Positions 10,789 through 22,550 of a DNA stretch of 64,000 nucleotides are shown here, in pieces. Source of the DNA: Scolanthus callimorphus (lineage: Eukaryota > Cnidaria > Anthozoa > Actiniaria > Edwardsiidae); assembly GCA_033964015.1 (NCBI GenBank), contig CM066923.1, positions 25,556,168 to 25,620,167 on the forward strand. The letters are read 5' to 3'. Within the stretch, counting starts at the first letter, position 1. Every line of letters starts with the position of its first letter. Under the pieces are notes generated by a model, which was given only the letters and a program-made list of their open reading frames with translations, did not search any database and was not told the origin of the DNA. The position numbers and the translations under genes were made by a program.

Positions 10789-13700
10789 TAGTACAGGAAA
10801 ATGGTGCAGAATTGTGCATATTAGGGAAACAAGCATGAAATTTGGCAGACTGATAGAGTTTCATAAGCTGAACTTTTCTAGAAGTGGAGCCACGCCCCAA
10901 AATGGATACTTCCAGTTTTATAGCCATGGAATTAATTATCGTAAATAATTTTTAAAACAACAGTTAATGTTTCTTAAAAGCCGTGAAACTAAGGACGGTG
11001 ATAAAACAAAGGACGATCAATCATTATAGACACCGAACCACGCCCTTTGATGGATACTTCCAGAGATAGTAGTGCTTTATCAAGTTATTATAAAATGACC
11101 ACAGAGGAACGGTATATCGCTAGTCTATTTTGATACTTGGTGCAGAGAATGTCTTGACCATTACAAGTAGCGTGAGAGGTGGAGCCACGCCTGATAATTG
11201 TTCTTCCAGTTTTGCAGTCATGGAATTTTTATCAGTGATATATGTATTTAGAAACAACACTTAACGTCTTTTAAAAGTCTTGAAACTTAGATGGGAGAAA
11301 AAGGAAAGGACAATAAATAATTTAACATGCCAAGCCACGCCCTTTGAACGATACTTCCAGAGATAGAAGTGCTTTATCGAATTATTAGTAAAATGACCAC
11401 AGAGAAACGATATGTGGCTAGACTATTTTGAAATTGGGCCTCTAGAATGTATTTATAGTTGCAAATAACATTGGGGCCACGCCCCAATGGGTACTTCCAG
11501 TTTTACAACCATGAAGTTTATATTATCTAAAAAGTATATTTTAGAAACAACGCTTAAAGTCTCTCAAAAGTCTTGAAGCTTACGACCATGACAAAGCAAA
11601 GTACATTCGGTCGATATACACCTAGAGCAACGCTATTTGATGGATACTTGCAGAGATAATAGTGCTGATCTAAACTGACAACTGAGAAACTATGTCAAGC
11701 CGGTCTATTTTGAAATTGAATCTTGAGAAGAGGAAACACGCCACAAAATTGAAACGTCTAGTTGTTTAGCCGTACTACATATACACACTACACATTTCAA
11801 TGAAAACTTAAACAGCCTTTAACAGTCACACCTCACTAAAAACAAACATAAATATTAAATAAAATTCAGACACAAGAATTTTTAAAGAACAGTAAAAAAG
11901 CATAAAAAAGAAACTGAAACAGAGGCTCCCCATTTTCTTTCATGATACCCGGCCGTAGGCGATTTCCTTCCTTCGCTATATGTTGTTTGGCTTCGTATGT
12001 TTTCCTTGCTTCATTGAACATTAGTTTGACTTATAGAAAAGATCATGTTTTGCAGAGAATATGAAAATTACTTATAAAATTATATAATTTAATAGCAGCT
12101 GACCGTGAAGTGTCAAAATACCCAAAATACTTCATTTTAGATCAGGGTAGCAGTTAAATCGCACTTAGACAAGAAAAAAGTTGAAACTTTGGTCCAAAAA
12201 TAAAAAAAAATGGGCAGTAATAAAAAAAGTGTTCAATAGTCCTCAGTTTACAAGTGGCATCAGTGACAAAGCGGAGTGTCACAAATTTAAAATCTAAAAA
12301 GCACGTCATTAGTGTACAATATTCGGTCAACGCTGACGGGGATCATCGAAAGGACATACAGAAGAAGTATTAAAACTGGCCAATGAGAAACTGTATGTGG
12401 CCATACTATTTAAAATTGTAAAGAATACATTTTGTGTTCCACGTAATTAGAGACTTCGAGCCACGCCCGACAATGGCCGTACATAAGCTTAGTATTTATG
12501 AATTGTCCCCTTATCAGGTGGAAGGCCTTAGCTAGGGAATAAACAGACATCCTTTTTCAGCACAATCCAACACTGAAGAGAAGTGGTTAATTACTCGAGA
12601 CACCATGTTTGACCTGACTTGGTACTATAACTTGCTTTTCGAAACTATGTAGTCTCAAATCAACGAGCTCGGGGTTACACACAGTTCTCGTTGGCGGAAA
12701 CATCTGATAGTTTCTTAATGTCGGGACATGCCAAGAACATCGACTTTCACGCCAAAAAGAAGAAAGGGAGTAAAGGAAAATACTACTGTTTGGGACTTAA
12801 AGACTCATCATCAACCCAATAGCCATCGCGCGCCCCGTTTTCTTTTCCTTTTCAAATTGATATTGTTTTTCGGCTGCTTTGATTGACTAATAGCCCGAAG
12901 AGGCTGTCGGTTGATGATGAGCCTTTACGGTTATTCAGGTATTTTTAGTTTGTCCTTCCCGAGACGAATTTCGCTATTAAAATTTTTGTCACATTCTCTC
13001 TCGCTATCAGTATTCCTCAGGTACGAAAGTCCTTAAAGTGGTCATGTACCAGATTTCTATGCTATGTAAATTGGATAGAACCTCCAAACTAGCTGTGATG
13101 TCCTTGTTACCATGCATTTATCGGGAAGTTACCTCGCAGATCTTCCCCAAAACAGTTATTTCCTTCAATAGCGCGATAAAGCCCACTCTTTTGCTTCTGG
13201 ACAGGAATACTGTCTGTTGGAAGGGGTCTGATTTTGACGCAATATTTCGCCGTTTCAACTCCAACTCTTAACTAAAAGGGAATGGTCCTGTGTGTATAAT
13301 GGTTGATTTTAGTTCCTTTATTATCGTCCTAAATTTGAGGATGTCGGTTTCTGTTTAAAAGAAGATGATTAAAGATGATAAACTCCATGCCTGCAAAACT
13401 GGAAACATTTATTTTATGGTGTGGCTCCACCTATCGAGCTAAATGGAACGCTAAACACATTCTATGTGGCAAATTTCAAACAACACCGACCACACGCCGT
13501 TTCTCAGTGGCCATTTTGGTAATAATTGTATTCAGTACTATGATATCTGTAAATACTAATCAAGGCGTGGCTCTGTGCGTATAATGGCTGATTGTACTTT
13601 CCCCTGTCACTGTTTTAAGTTTCATGACTTTTGAAAAACGTTAAGAGTTGTTTCTAAAAGATCTTGAAAATGAATTCCATGATTGAAAAGCTAGAAGATC

Positions 13701-14421
13701 CATTTTGGGGCGTGGCCCCACCTTTCAAGGCACTTGCAGTGGTGAATACATCCTTTTAACCAAATTTCAAAATAGTCTTGCCACATACAGTTTATCTTGT
13801 CGTTTTATATAAAATTGTATACGGCACTATTATTTCTGCAAGTATACATCAAAGGGCGTGGCCCTTGTGCATATTGACCGAATGTCCATTGCTTTATCGT
13901 GGTCCTAAGTTTCAAGACTTTTGAGAGACGTTCAGTGTTGTTTCTAAAAATACATATTTCAGATATTTAAATTCCATTGTTGCAAAGCTGGCAGTATCCA
14001 TTTTAGGGCGTGGCTCCACCTCTTATGTTTCTTGCATTGCTTAAGACATTCTTTGTGCCAGATTTCAAAATCATCTAGCCTCAAGCAGTTTCTCTGTGGT
14101 AATTTTACGTATAATTGGATAAAGCACTACTATCTCTGGAAGTACTCATCAAAGGGCCTGGTTCTGTATGTATGATGATTGACCGTCCCTTGCTTAATCA
14201 CTGTCCTAAGTTTCACGGCTTTTGGTAAACGTTAACTATTGTTTTAAAAATTATTTACGATAATTAATTCCATGGCTATAAAACTGGAAGTATCCATCTT
14301 GGGGCGTGGCTCCATTTCTAGAAATGTTCAGCTTATGAAACTCTATCAGTCTGCCAAATTTCATGCTTGTTTCCCTAATTTGCACAATTGACCATAAATC
14401 ATGCACCATTTTCCTGTACTA
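10789..14421. repeat. 3.6 kb foldback element with tandemly repeated arms
   Basis: The ends are inverted copies (TAGTACAGGAAAATGGTGCA / reverse complement). Each arm has about four diverged units of roughly 293 bp, left to about 12000 and right from about 13360. Each unit carries CCACGCC boxes beside TTCCAG (GGCGTGG beside CTGGAA in the right arm). The centre holds a hairpin with CATCATCAACC / GGTTGATGATG (12807-12920). No transposase ORF is seen. A TAC flank on both sides might be a target duplication. Resembles foldback-type transposons in layout. Confidence 0.7.
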
Positions 14422-14697
14422 TACGTACTTTTAACGCTTTCATGTTAACAACATGAGCAGCCGTGTTGTATCAGATTTGGTATAATAATCTTTCACGTGT
14501 TGATCGGCACGGGTGAAGAGTATTTCTGTGTTTTCTGGGTTGGATTTCAAGTATTTTAATACTTTCCCGTATTTTCCATTTCTTTCTTTCAAATTTATAC
14601 CATAATCACCTATCACGGTTCGAATGCCGGTTTTATCAGGAAATATGATGGGTTTGTTGCTTGCGAGTTTCAAGTGGTGGTTTTCAAATCAGAAATG
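14422..14697. other. spacer with a small unassigned - strand reading frame
   Basis: A 77-codon frame on the - strand (14440-14673) is open but has no family I recognise and no splice context. It abuts the foldback element and may be chance. Confidence 0.25.
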
Positions 14698-15790
14698 TGT
14701 ATTTTAGTATATACCGAATCAGTGAATAGTCATTTTTGCGCGCTCTGATTTGTTCCTGGAATAGTACATATCAAACATTAGTATATACCAGCTCGGCAAC
14801 CTCCTAAGAACGACGAATTTGATTGGTTTAGAGTCTCGGAATCTGAGACATTATTTATATTGTGTTGGCAAGCAAATTTCATGTAGAGGCGAAGAAATGT
14901 CAGTCAACAAAACTAAAGAAGCAACAAATTAGATTTCTTTGTCTCAAAATCGGTCTCTCTGGATTTAATATGTCTCACAAATCGCCTGAGCATTGTTTGT
15001 GAAAAACACGCTTGCACTGTTAAACCCGAGTTGAAAAACTTTAGTAGCTGGCAAAGCATGAATGAAAATTCTTTTTAGGCATGTACTTTCCCTTTATTTT
15101 ATTTATTTGACAAAAATCAAAATTATAATCTACAATATGTCGAGAAAATACAGTCGAAAGAGCTAATTTTCAAAGTACCTGAGGATGGTTTGTGTCTTGC
15201 AACGACTAATCGGCAGCTTTCTTGTAGTTTTTTGCGAGCGAACTGTCCGCCACAAAGGAGACTTCTGTTAGTAGTTTGTTCTCCTTCTTCTTGTCTGATG
15301 ATAACCCCATAAAGCCTTTTCACAAGGTTTCGTGTAGCTGTTTTACCCTGCTAAATCGTTTTTCCCTCAAATATCCAGTGTTTACGGTGTTTGCTCACTC
15401 CATTTTTCCTGCAAACTACTCTTGTGCAACGAGTGGCTGCCGACAAATAATTTTCATCTCGGACACTTTTGGCGAATTGCTTACAAATGCTCTCTCCAAT
15501 TTGCAGCTATATTCCTTCTTGAATTGAAATGATGCAATATATTGCTCGCTACATGTCCAAATTTGTTGAAAATCCCTTGAATTGTCCACTTTTTTCCGCA
15601 GCTTTTCAAAGTAAATGCTTGCAAACTTTCTAGAGCTGTCAAGTCGACCAAAAACGTGCTTATGCAAATCATCTATAAAGTTTGCGTGAGTTTTGTCACG
15701 CACGTAATTTTAAAACGCTAACACAACTTTTCTTATTGTTTTCCGACTGAAAATTCGGCAGGTTGCCTTGCTGGTATATACTAAAACACT
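14698..15790. mobile_element. possible DNA transposon with TTTAGTATATACC ends
   Basis: Left TTTAGTATATACC (repeated at 14708 and 14779) is inverted at the right as GGTATATACTAAA (about 15772). Inside are short - strand frames (15123-15323, 15416-15703) of unknown family. Too degenerate to classify. Confidence 0.4.
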
Positions 15791-15899
15791 TATTCTATTT
15801 CAATTTCGGTGGATAGTGGCCTTAGGAATATTTACCTCGAGCCTGCGGCTCTCGGTAAATATTCTGCCACTATCCACCTCAATTGAAATAGAATAAGTG
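15787..15899. repeat. near-perfect palindrome, about 110 bp
   Basis: CACTTATTCTATTTCAATT pairs with AATTGAAATAGAATAAGTG, then GGATAGTGG with CCACTATCC and GAATATTTACC with GGTAAATATTC, closing on GAGCCTGCGGCTC. A hairpin MITE or transposon terminus. Confidence 0.7.
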
Positions 15900-16729
15900 C
15901 TAACTATTTACTGTTTTGAGGAAACTCTCAAAATGGCGGTTCGTTTCGTGCGCGATATTGCGTTTTGAACCTTAATTTACCGTATTTTATTCTACTGATT
16001 TTATTCTACTGTTTTATATACTAAAACAACTATCCCCCTTTAGGGTCGGTGCCTAGCGGTAGATATATACCTCGACGCTTCGCGTCTGTTAGAATAAACT
16101 AGGGAGGTGGAACAATGAATGCAGGATCGGTGAATTGGGAAAAAAGCGCGCAAATGACAAATTTATACAATTAGTTAGGCAAACTTGCATTGAAGGTGTA
16201 CCGCCTTTCTCGGACGATCATTCTAGATACTACAATCAAATGCAAAATGTTGGAACACTTTGCCGAGAGAACACGCCCTCTCTTGCCCAGTGCCCTCCTT
16301 CAATGTTCTCCAAAATCGTGTCCAGTATTAATTCCCGCTCAACATTGGGAGGGGAATACCCTGGGGACCAGAGGCTGAAACTCTGCCCTTTCGCGTTTGT
16401 GTTGTTTCTCGGGGAAAAAAGTCTTATGCATTTAGTTGTAGCTATATTTTATAATCCTATACTAGAGTTAGGAAGTATGGAGACTGATTTCGGCTGTCCC
16501 CATCTCGAAAAAGTGTCCCATGCCTGTGTGTATCTATTTTGATGAGGTTCTTTTGTTTTGTGAGAGGTCAATTTCGATGATTTTTGTTTATTGCACGGCC
16601 ACTGTTCACAGAGTGAACATTTCATTTTTCAAAACTTATACATGTGTGATCAGGAGTCTATTAAAATGCACAACATTCGATACACTATGAAAACAACAGA
16701 TTAGGTAAGATTAAAACTCAAACAAGTGT
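15900..16729. other. start of duplicated block A (matches 36505-37480)
   Basis: From about 16115 the sequence is near-identical to block D. It holds the 16233-16440 segment that also recurs at 36600-36790, partly at 26700-26800, and inverted at 53520-53705. No gene is recognised; it is downstream of the - strand copy A. Confidence 0.5.
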
Positions 16730-17110
16730 CGACATGCACTCCGTGGGACACGTTTTTCGAGCTAGGGACTAAAAATAGAGAGAAAGGACAAAACAGACAA
16801 GATTTGTGCCGACGTTTCGGACTCTTTACTTTCAGTCCTTCATCAGGGCGGTTAAAGAAATCAGTTACATATGCATATGCGTATATACAAACGTACCCTG
16901 CGTGCGCAGGCAAATTCTGAATGCGCGCGCGCAAAGAGGAGAAAACGAAACTGAATACAATGATACAATTTAGTAATAAGCTAAGTCTAAAGAGTTCTAA
17001 ATTTCTTCTCTAAGGTTAAGTCCATCAGGGCTCATGGTTCTTAACTTGTCGATCCAAAGGCCCTCGACAGAAGTCAGATCCTCCTGTTTAGCCAGGAACT
17101 GTTTAGCTAG
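16730..17110 (-). mobile_element. Penelope-like element 3' fragment (copy in block A)
   Basis: On the - strand a short frame reads EGLWIDKLRTMSPDGLNLRE near 17030-17085. This resembles the last residues of PLE GIY-YIG proteins (W-I-x-x-L-x-T-x-x-P-x-G-L-N). A non-coding tail follows with a hammerhead-like motif. Strongly 5'-truncated. Confidence 0.6.
16808..16849 (-). ncRNA. hammerhead-ribozyme-like motif in PLE tail, core intact
   Basis: On the - strand: CTGATGA, then a stem II with GGACT paired to AGTCC, then GAAAC and GTC. These are the conserved hammerhead core elements in the right order; GCC/GGC can form a short stem I. Stem III is vestigial, as described for PLE hammerheads. Activity is inferred, not shown. 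Confidence 0.6.
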
Positions 17111-17194
17111 GAACTGAAACCAGTTTCCGTACGACTCTTTGATGAATTAGAAAAAATGTATTTGCTCCGTTGCTAGTTCCACGTGGTGCATATA

Positions 17195-17345
17195 CACCTA
17201 ATTCAATAAAGGTTGCTTGGCGTTTGGTCTTTGGTCTTTCAATTATAGTGCAAAACAATGGAATTATTTGTTTCAGTGACAACGAAACAAAGGCGTTCAA
17301 TGACCAAAGACCATATGACCAAAGCAACCTTTTGTGAATTAGGTG
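17195..17345. repeat. 151 bp MITE with TA target duplication (block A)
   Basis: CACCTAATTCA...TGAATTAGGTG ends flanked by TA. Inner arms AAAGGTTGCTT and GGTCTTTGGTC are also inverted. The block D copy is at 37945-38095. Confidence 0.75.
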
Positions 17346-17591
17346 TAAACAACCTCTTGCGACTACACTACTTCTTCGACCTCAGCTAATTCCCAGCTGA
17401 ATTTCCCATGGTAGAAGAATACATGGGAAGTGTTCATCATGTTCATGGCTATCCATGTGAATTCCGAATGCTACACATGCGTGTGTGCCATGGGAAATGT
17501 GGATGGGGTTTTGCAGAAATTCCCTGGAATAAGCGCGATTTGCGGTGTATCCCTCTCAAAAACAGTACAATGAAAAATTAGGATGTGTTCA

Positions 17592-17597
17592 TTTATT
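17592..17597 (-). terminator. poly(A) signal AATAAA for copy A
   Basis: AATAAA on the - strand, about 130 bp past the copy A stop; the same site is conserved in block D. Confidence 0.5.
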
Positions 17598-17727
17598 TTT
17601 CATGTTAAATCACGTAGTCACTGTTCAATCACGGTAATTATACTGTGTAGCATTCTTATTCTCAGAATAGTTACAATCGTAAATCACTAGCTGTCTGGTC
17701 GAATATTTTCATATATCTTCCGTTTTT

Positions 17728-18847
17728 CTAAAGTCTCTTACAGAAAGGATTTTTGTTGCAAAAAGGTCCCGCCAGCCTTTTAAGACCTTCAACACGGGCC
17801 CCCATTCCCTGTTCAAAATCTCTTTCATGATCATCAAAGCATTTTACAAAGTAATTTGTATCTCCCTCTCTGAATAAGACTTTTAACATACTTGTTTCAC
17901 ACATTTCTCGGATGACAGAATTATAAGATTGGCAGCTTCCTGTGGTCCCTTCCCTGCTTAGCGTCGTATGCCTTCGCGCGTCGTAAATGTAAAAAGCAAA
18001 GTTCCGGCATATTCCTCTTTTCTCGGCAACCTCGTTTGCGTCAATTGAGCTACTAAATTCATCAGCAGAATCCACATCCCTCTTCCGTCTCCCAAACTCT
18101 AGTTCATAACATTTATCTGGAGGAATCCTAACCCCTATATCCACCTCCCCCCGTAGAAGACCTGTCTGTTTAATGATACCATGAATGTGCTTACAACCCT
18201 CCGTCTTTGCTTTGAACCTTGCCTCACACATGTAGTTGTAAAAGCTGCAATGGCGTCTCAGTACAGTCAAAAAAGATCGATACTCCCATCCGGTGGCGGA
18301 GAATCTTTAAGGGAGTCTTCCAGTTCCTTAACCACTGAATTAAACAACATAACGTAGCTATCAAAAAACTTAATGAGAGCTAACTGCTTTTGTGGGGTAT
18401 CACCCTTGAAAGATTCCTCTCCGATCAGTATATCGTTAAACAAACTATGCAAACAATAGGTCCTAGCCACACCCGTTGTCCCGTGTTTACAGTGTTCGTA
18501 ACTTACACGATACCCCTGCAGTTTACCATCGATAAACCTAACTAACTCCTCTGTGATTGCCGTCCCTACATACTCTTCCACCTTGGATTTAACACCTTCC
18601 CAATAGGTATTACTTGCCGGGCTGTTAGATGCCAGGAATTCGGTCAAGATGTATCGAGCATAGCTGCCGCCAGGGAAGTTAGGAAGGGCGAGCATGGTCG
18701 TGTGACAAAGCCACCATCCTACGCCACCTGAAGGGCAGGGTCCACGTTTCGCGGCTTTTGACTCCTTGGCTTTGGAAACAGAGTCGGTGACATTCTTAAA
18801 CGCTTCTGCCATCTTTAAAGTCCACCATGTTGTCTCCATGACATTTC
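17728..18847 (-). CDS. secreted 14-Cys family, copy A, last exon (frameshifted)
   Basis: Last exon of copy A. It follows acceptor TTCCCAG, and its first codons give GNVMETTWW. Same domain layout as copy E: WW motif, GGVGWWLCHTT, FPGGSYARYIL, the central Cys pairs, RRKRD, then a C-terminal third ending CNKNPFCKRL. One base is missing relative to copy D at the A-run 18269-18274 (+ strand), which brings a stop near codon 190 of the exon; the rest is open in the next frame to 17728. Either a recent pseudogene or a homopolymer assembly error. Near-identical to copy D. Confidence 0.75.
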
Positions 18848-18958
18848 CTGGGAATTGTAATTAATGAGAGAATAGAAACCTTGTGCAACTTTTTACTGAT
18901 CTATTCTTACAAGATGTTGTACAAAAAAAAATCAGTCGACGCTGCTCTTGTCGCTTAA

Positions 18959-19204
18959 AGGGAGGCTGTCATGCAACTGCGCAGCTGTTCTGCGCATCTC
19001 AAAACAAAGAAGTATCGTCCCAAAACCGATGGCCAGCGAAGGCTGAAAACCACGAAAACAATCCGTTTTAATCTCGCTATTTCTCGACCCATCCGACCAA
19101 ATGTTTACGTTTCACATATTCTTTAATAGTTTCTGATAGGATGGTCTAAATAGTTTTGCTGAGTGATCGTTCCTGGAGCATGCGCGTATCGTGACAGCCT
19201 CCCT
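18959..19204. repeat. MITE with TTAA target sites (family 1), copy A intron 2
   Basis: AGGGAGGCTGTCA...TGACAGCCTCCCT ends flanked by TTAA on both sides, as for piggyBac-type elements. Other copies: 39727-39972 (same duplicated position) and 61218-61505 (reverse orientation). Confidence 0.75.
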
Positions 19205-19211
19205 TTAAGCC

Positions 19212-19336
19212 TAGTTTCTATATAGTCGTATCTGTCGTATCAGTCAACCGTGAAACAAAAGAATAATTCCATTTCCATTGTTTCACGGTCGACTGATGAG
19301 ACAGATACGACAGATAAGACCAATGGAAACAGACGG
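19212..19336. repeat. hairpin MITE in copy A intron 2
   Basis: CAGTCAACCGTGAAACA pairs with TGTTTCACGGTCGACTG; flanking GTCGTATCTGTC and GACAGATACGAC also pair. Also present in block D near 39980-40100. Confidence 0.6.
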
Positions 19337-19589
19337 CGTTTAAATTGGACGCCATCTTGGATTTGAAGAAAGGGCCAAATTCTGATCTTAAGCTCAAACT
19401 CTCACCAACAGATAAAACTAAGGTATATGTATTAGCTAAGGTGGATATGCGAATTCGATCGCATTGAAAACCAGCTAAAATGCGACGCTTTACGCCAGCC
19501 TTCTCGACTTCGTTTGAGACCTAAGCCACCACAGGGATTCCGAGACTTGCCGACTAGCCGCAATGCTTAAAATTTTAAAACAACATTAA

Positions 19590-20274
19590 GGCTACTGAGA
19601 ACGTTCGCGGCACGTCCTCGGAAAACCAATCATACACGTTCATATAGTTTAACCAAAACATGTCAACCTGTATATCTTTGGAAAGCTTATAGAATGGACT
19701 AGCGGGCTATGGCAAAAAGGAATCACTTATTGATACCTGAAATATTCTCAAAGCATTGATTAAATATTTTGGTTTGCCATTTTCACGAGCTAACGCTGTC
19801 GAACTGCTGGACCTTGACTCCCAAGTAACATATTGTTTTATTCCTTAAGGTGTTTCTCAAAAACCGTGTCTGCGTTTTTTTTATTTTGTTTAGTTCAAAA
19901 GTTATTAATTTTTTAAAATTTTTAGAGCGTGAAAATTCTATAAAATTTGACCTTCGAAATTTAAAAGTTCGACAACTTTTGAAAAAGCAAAATTAAAAAA
20001 AATGCAGACACGGTTTTTAAGAAACACCTTTTAGGATTAAAGCAATGTGTTACTTGGTAGTCAAGGTCCAGCAGTTCGACAGCGTTATCTCTTGAAAATG
20101 TCACACCCGAATTTTTAATTAAACCTTAAACCTTATGAAAAATAATTTCTTTTTGCCATAGCCCGCTAGTCCATTCTATAAGCTTTCCAAAGATAATAGG
20201 TTGACATGTTTTGGTTAAACTAAGGACGTGTATGATTATTGTTTCGAGCAAGTGCGCGAAGGTTCTCAGTAACC
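19590..20274. repeat. 685 bp palindromic element with TTAA flanks (block A)
   Basis: Ends GGCTACTGAGAAC / GTTCTCAGTAACC inside TTAA. The element is palindromic almost throughout, with inner arms such as CCATAGCCCGCTAGTCCATT and GGTGTTTCT / AGAAACACC. No ORF. The block D copy is at 40350-41040. Confidence 0.7.
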
Positions 20275-20961
20275 TTAAACGAGTTTGCTCGCAGATCTCT
20301 TTGCTTTTTAGATCGGTATTTAATATTTGTTTATATGCCGTTGCGGTCACATTTAGAACAACAATAGCAGTTCGAGAACAACATGCTTAAATAAATAAAT
20401 CAGTGCTTGTACGTGCATATCGGCTGCAAATTACAGAAACGAATTTGATTGGCTAGAAAAACAAAAGCTTTTCTTTTAGCGGTGATGAGACCCTTCTGAA
20501 AGGCCCATAAGCACCCAAGTCGCATTACTTGTCTGTTTTGTCCTTTCTCTATTTTTCGTTTATTTTTAGGCTCAAAAGAATAAAACGCAGTTGAAAACTC
20601 GATGCAAATTTTCAGTTTGAACTTGTGAATGTGAAGAACAATAGGACCCCTTTGTGGCCTACAGTATCAGCCAATCACAGCTATTGAATGACAATAGATC
20701 CAATTGAAAACAAAGCACAAAGGTTCCCGGCTGACTATGGGCCTATTGAAATAACTAGGTCTTTCAAAATGCCTTATCAATAAGGCAATACCAGAGAGGA
20801 ACGCACTTGTTTATGAGCCCATGATGAACTGTTTTTTTTTTTATCAGGATTTCGGCCACTGAGAAATATTATCAATCGTATGTGTGAAAAATTACGATAC
20901 TGCCCACTATTGCGAAAGTCATCCAATCGAAATTTTTACAAAAATAGTATTGACCATGTTT

Positions 20962-21247
20962 CGCCCCATGTAAGGTAATCCAAGCAGATCTTGTATTCCG
21001 GATTCCAGCACTTGTATTCCGGATTCCAACTTACTGGATTCCTGATTCCATACAAGTGGATTCCGGATTCCATAACTCGCAAAGAATCTGGATTCTTTAT
21101 CTGAATAAATTCTTGGATTCCGGATTCTCAAGGCGTTTGGATTCTGGATTCCTGCTATATGGATTCCGGATTCCATTCTACGGATTCCGGATTCCAAAGC
21201 TAACAAGAAGTCGGATTCCGGCATTCTGGATTACCTTACATGGGGCG
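20962..21247. mobile_element. hAT-like MITE with GGATTCC-rich interior (filled site)
   Basis: CGCCCCATGTAAGGTAATCC...GGATTACCTTACATGGGGCG ends with a near-identical 8 bp duplication (CCATGTTT / ACATGTTT). The interior is built of ATTCCGGATTCC repeats. The same position in block D (41705-41712) is empty. Confidence 0.8.
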
Positions 21248-21387
21248 ACATGTTTACAAAATAAACAGAAGAAACATGCACGTTTGGAGTGTTCGAATTT
21301 CATCATCAAAATTTGAACAATCGAAAATAAATTCCTTATCTCCCTTGTATTTGTTCTCTATTTATTAGATTAGAAAAGATAAATTAC

Positions 21388-21501
21388 CTCCGCGTTCATC
21401 CGTCGCGTTGGGAGCGTGACCCTCAGAATCCTCCACAGAAGAGCAGCGGAAAATCGCAACAGCAAACATCAAGGCCGCCAGGAACGTGAGCGATACCATA
21501 A
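21388..21501 (-). CDS. secreted 14-Cys family, copy A, signal-peptide exon
   Basis: ATG at 21499, just after acceptor TTCTAG. Encodes a signal peptide (MVSLTFLAALMFAVAIF) and an acidic linker with a sequon (NAT) ending DERG. Phase-1 donor GTAATT. Identical layout in all copies. Confidence 0.75.
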
Positions 21502-21612
21502 CTAGAACGACGAATTGAAGAATAGAAATGAATGGACTTTCTCCTCTCTATCTGCGTTTTTACAAATACGTACGTCATATTGGAAAAAAAGTATTTTGCA
21601 ATTGAACTCTTA

Positions 21613-21891
21613 AGGCCGGTTTACACTTGCGATTTTTGTTGCATTTGTCGCGGCGATTTTTCTCGCGCGGAGTTGCAATTCCAACTCTTTTCTTCAAATC
21701 GCATGAAGTTGCAAAGAGTTTTGAACATATTTGAAATGTCCACGACATCACGCGACAAAAATTGCGGCAGATCTCGTCGAGTTGCGCCTAGTTTACATTT
21801 AGTGATTTTGAGTTGACGCGTACGTGCGAGAAAAATCGCCGCGACTCGCGCGACAAAAATTGCAACAAAAATTGCGAGTGTAAACTGGCCT
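21613..21891. mobile_element. MITE with TTA target duplication (filled site)
   Basis: AGGCCGGTTTACACTTGCGA...AGTGTAAACTGGCCT ends, flanked by TTA as in PIF/Harbinger elements. Interior has GCGATTTTTCTCGCGC-type inverted segments. Empty in block D (TTA at 42065-42067); a truncated copy lies at 32947-33068. Confidence 0.75.
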
Positions 21892-22455
21892 TTACAGGTA
21901 GACCAGTCCGAGTCTCAAGAGAATCTCCTTTACTACCTAGAAAAAAATCGCATCGCGTAGTCTTTGAATATGAATTATTTATTTATTTATTTTCTTTTAT
22001 TCCCCCCTCAGCCTTGATCCATTTGAATGTTTTCATTGATAATTGGTCATGTATTGAAATGTTGGTATATCTCTTAGCTACTTTACGCGGCGCAAGTTCA
22101 ATAGAGACCGTCTCCTTGTTTTATGGTCAAATCGAATTACTGCCCTCTTTTGCCGTCGTTAATTGACTTTAATCATTCGCCTCGTTTGTCTAGCGTGCGT
22201 CGCGACTAAAAAACGCAATGAAGTACATGTACATCAACTCGGGAAAACCCAAAAGACTCCAAGCGATGTTTTGAAATGGTTACGTAGAACAAAAAAATAA
22301 TTCTCGCCATTCTGAAATACTCGTTTTTAAGTGTAGTATGTTTCTTTCGTCCTACCGCACCTTTTTTAATATAAATCTGTCTGGACATGCTGGAACATTA
22401 AAAAATATTAAATGATTCAAAGAAGAAAAAAAAACATGAAAGAGCTAACGCTTAC

Positions 22456-22550
22456 CTTTTTTGGCAACTCCAACTCCGATGAACGAATGAGGAAATGAAG
22501 TACACGTCCATCTTTTATAGATAACACGTCATCTAGATTAAGGGGGGACT
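22456..22550 (-). promoter_or_regulatory. copy A promoter and 5'UTR exon
   Basis: TATAAAAG at 22512-22519 (- strand), with GTCCCCCC about 25 bp further upstream (22542-22549). A short non-coding exon ends at 22456 before donor GTAAG. The transcription start, about 30 bp from TATA, is inferred. Confidence 0.7.

Noticed and set aside
13038..13584. Two frames of 69-77 codons
   Set aside because: Within the right arm of the foldback repeat; not shared between its units.
16701..16934. 77-codon frame, repeated at 37451-37684
   Set aside because: It lies antisense over the PLE tail and hammerhead-like motif; conservation reflects the segmental duplication.
20919..21316. Gly/Ser/Ile-rich frames of 86-101 codons
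   Set aside because: Translations of the GGATTCC repeats inside the hAT-like MITE.
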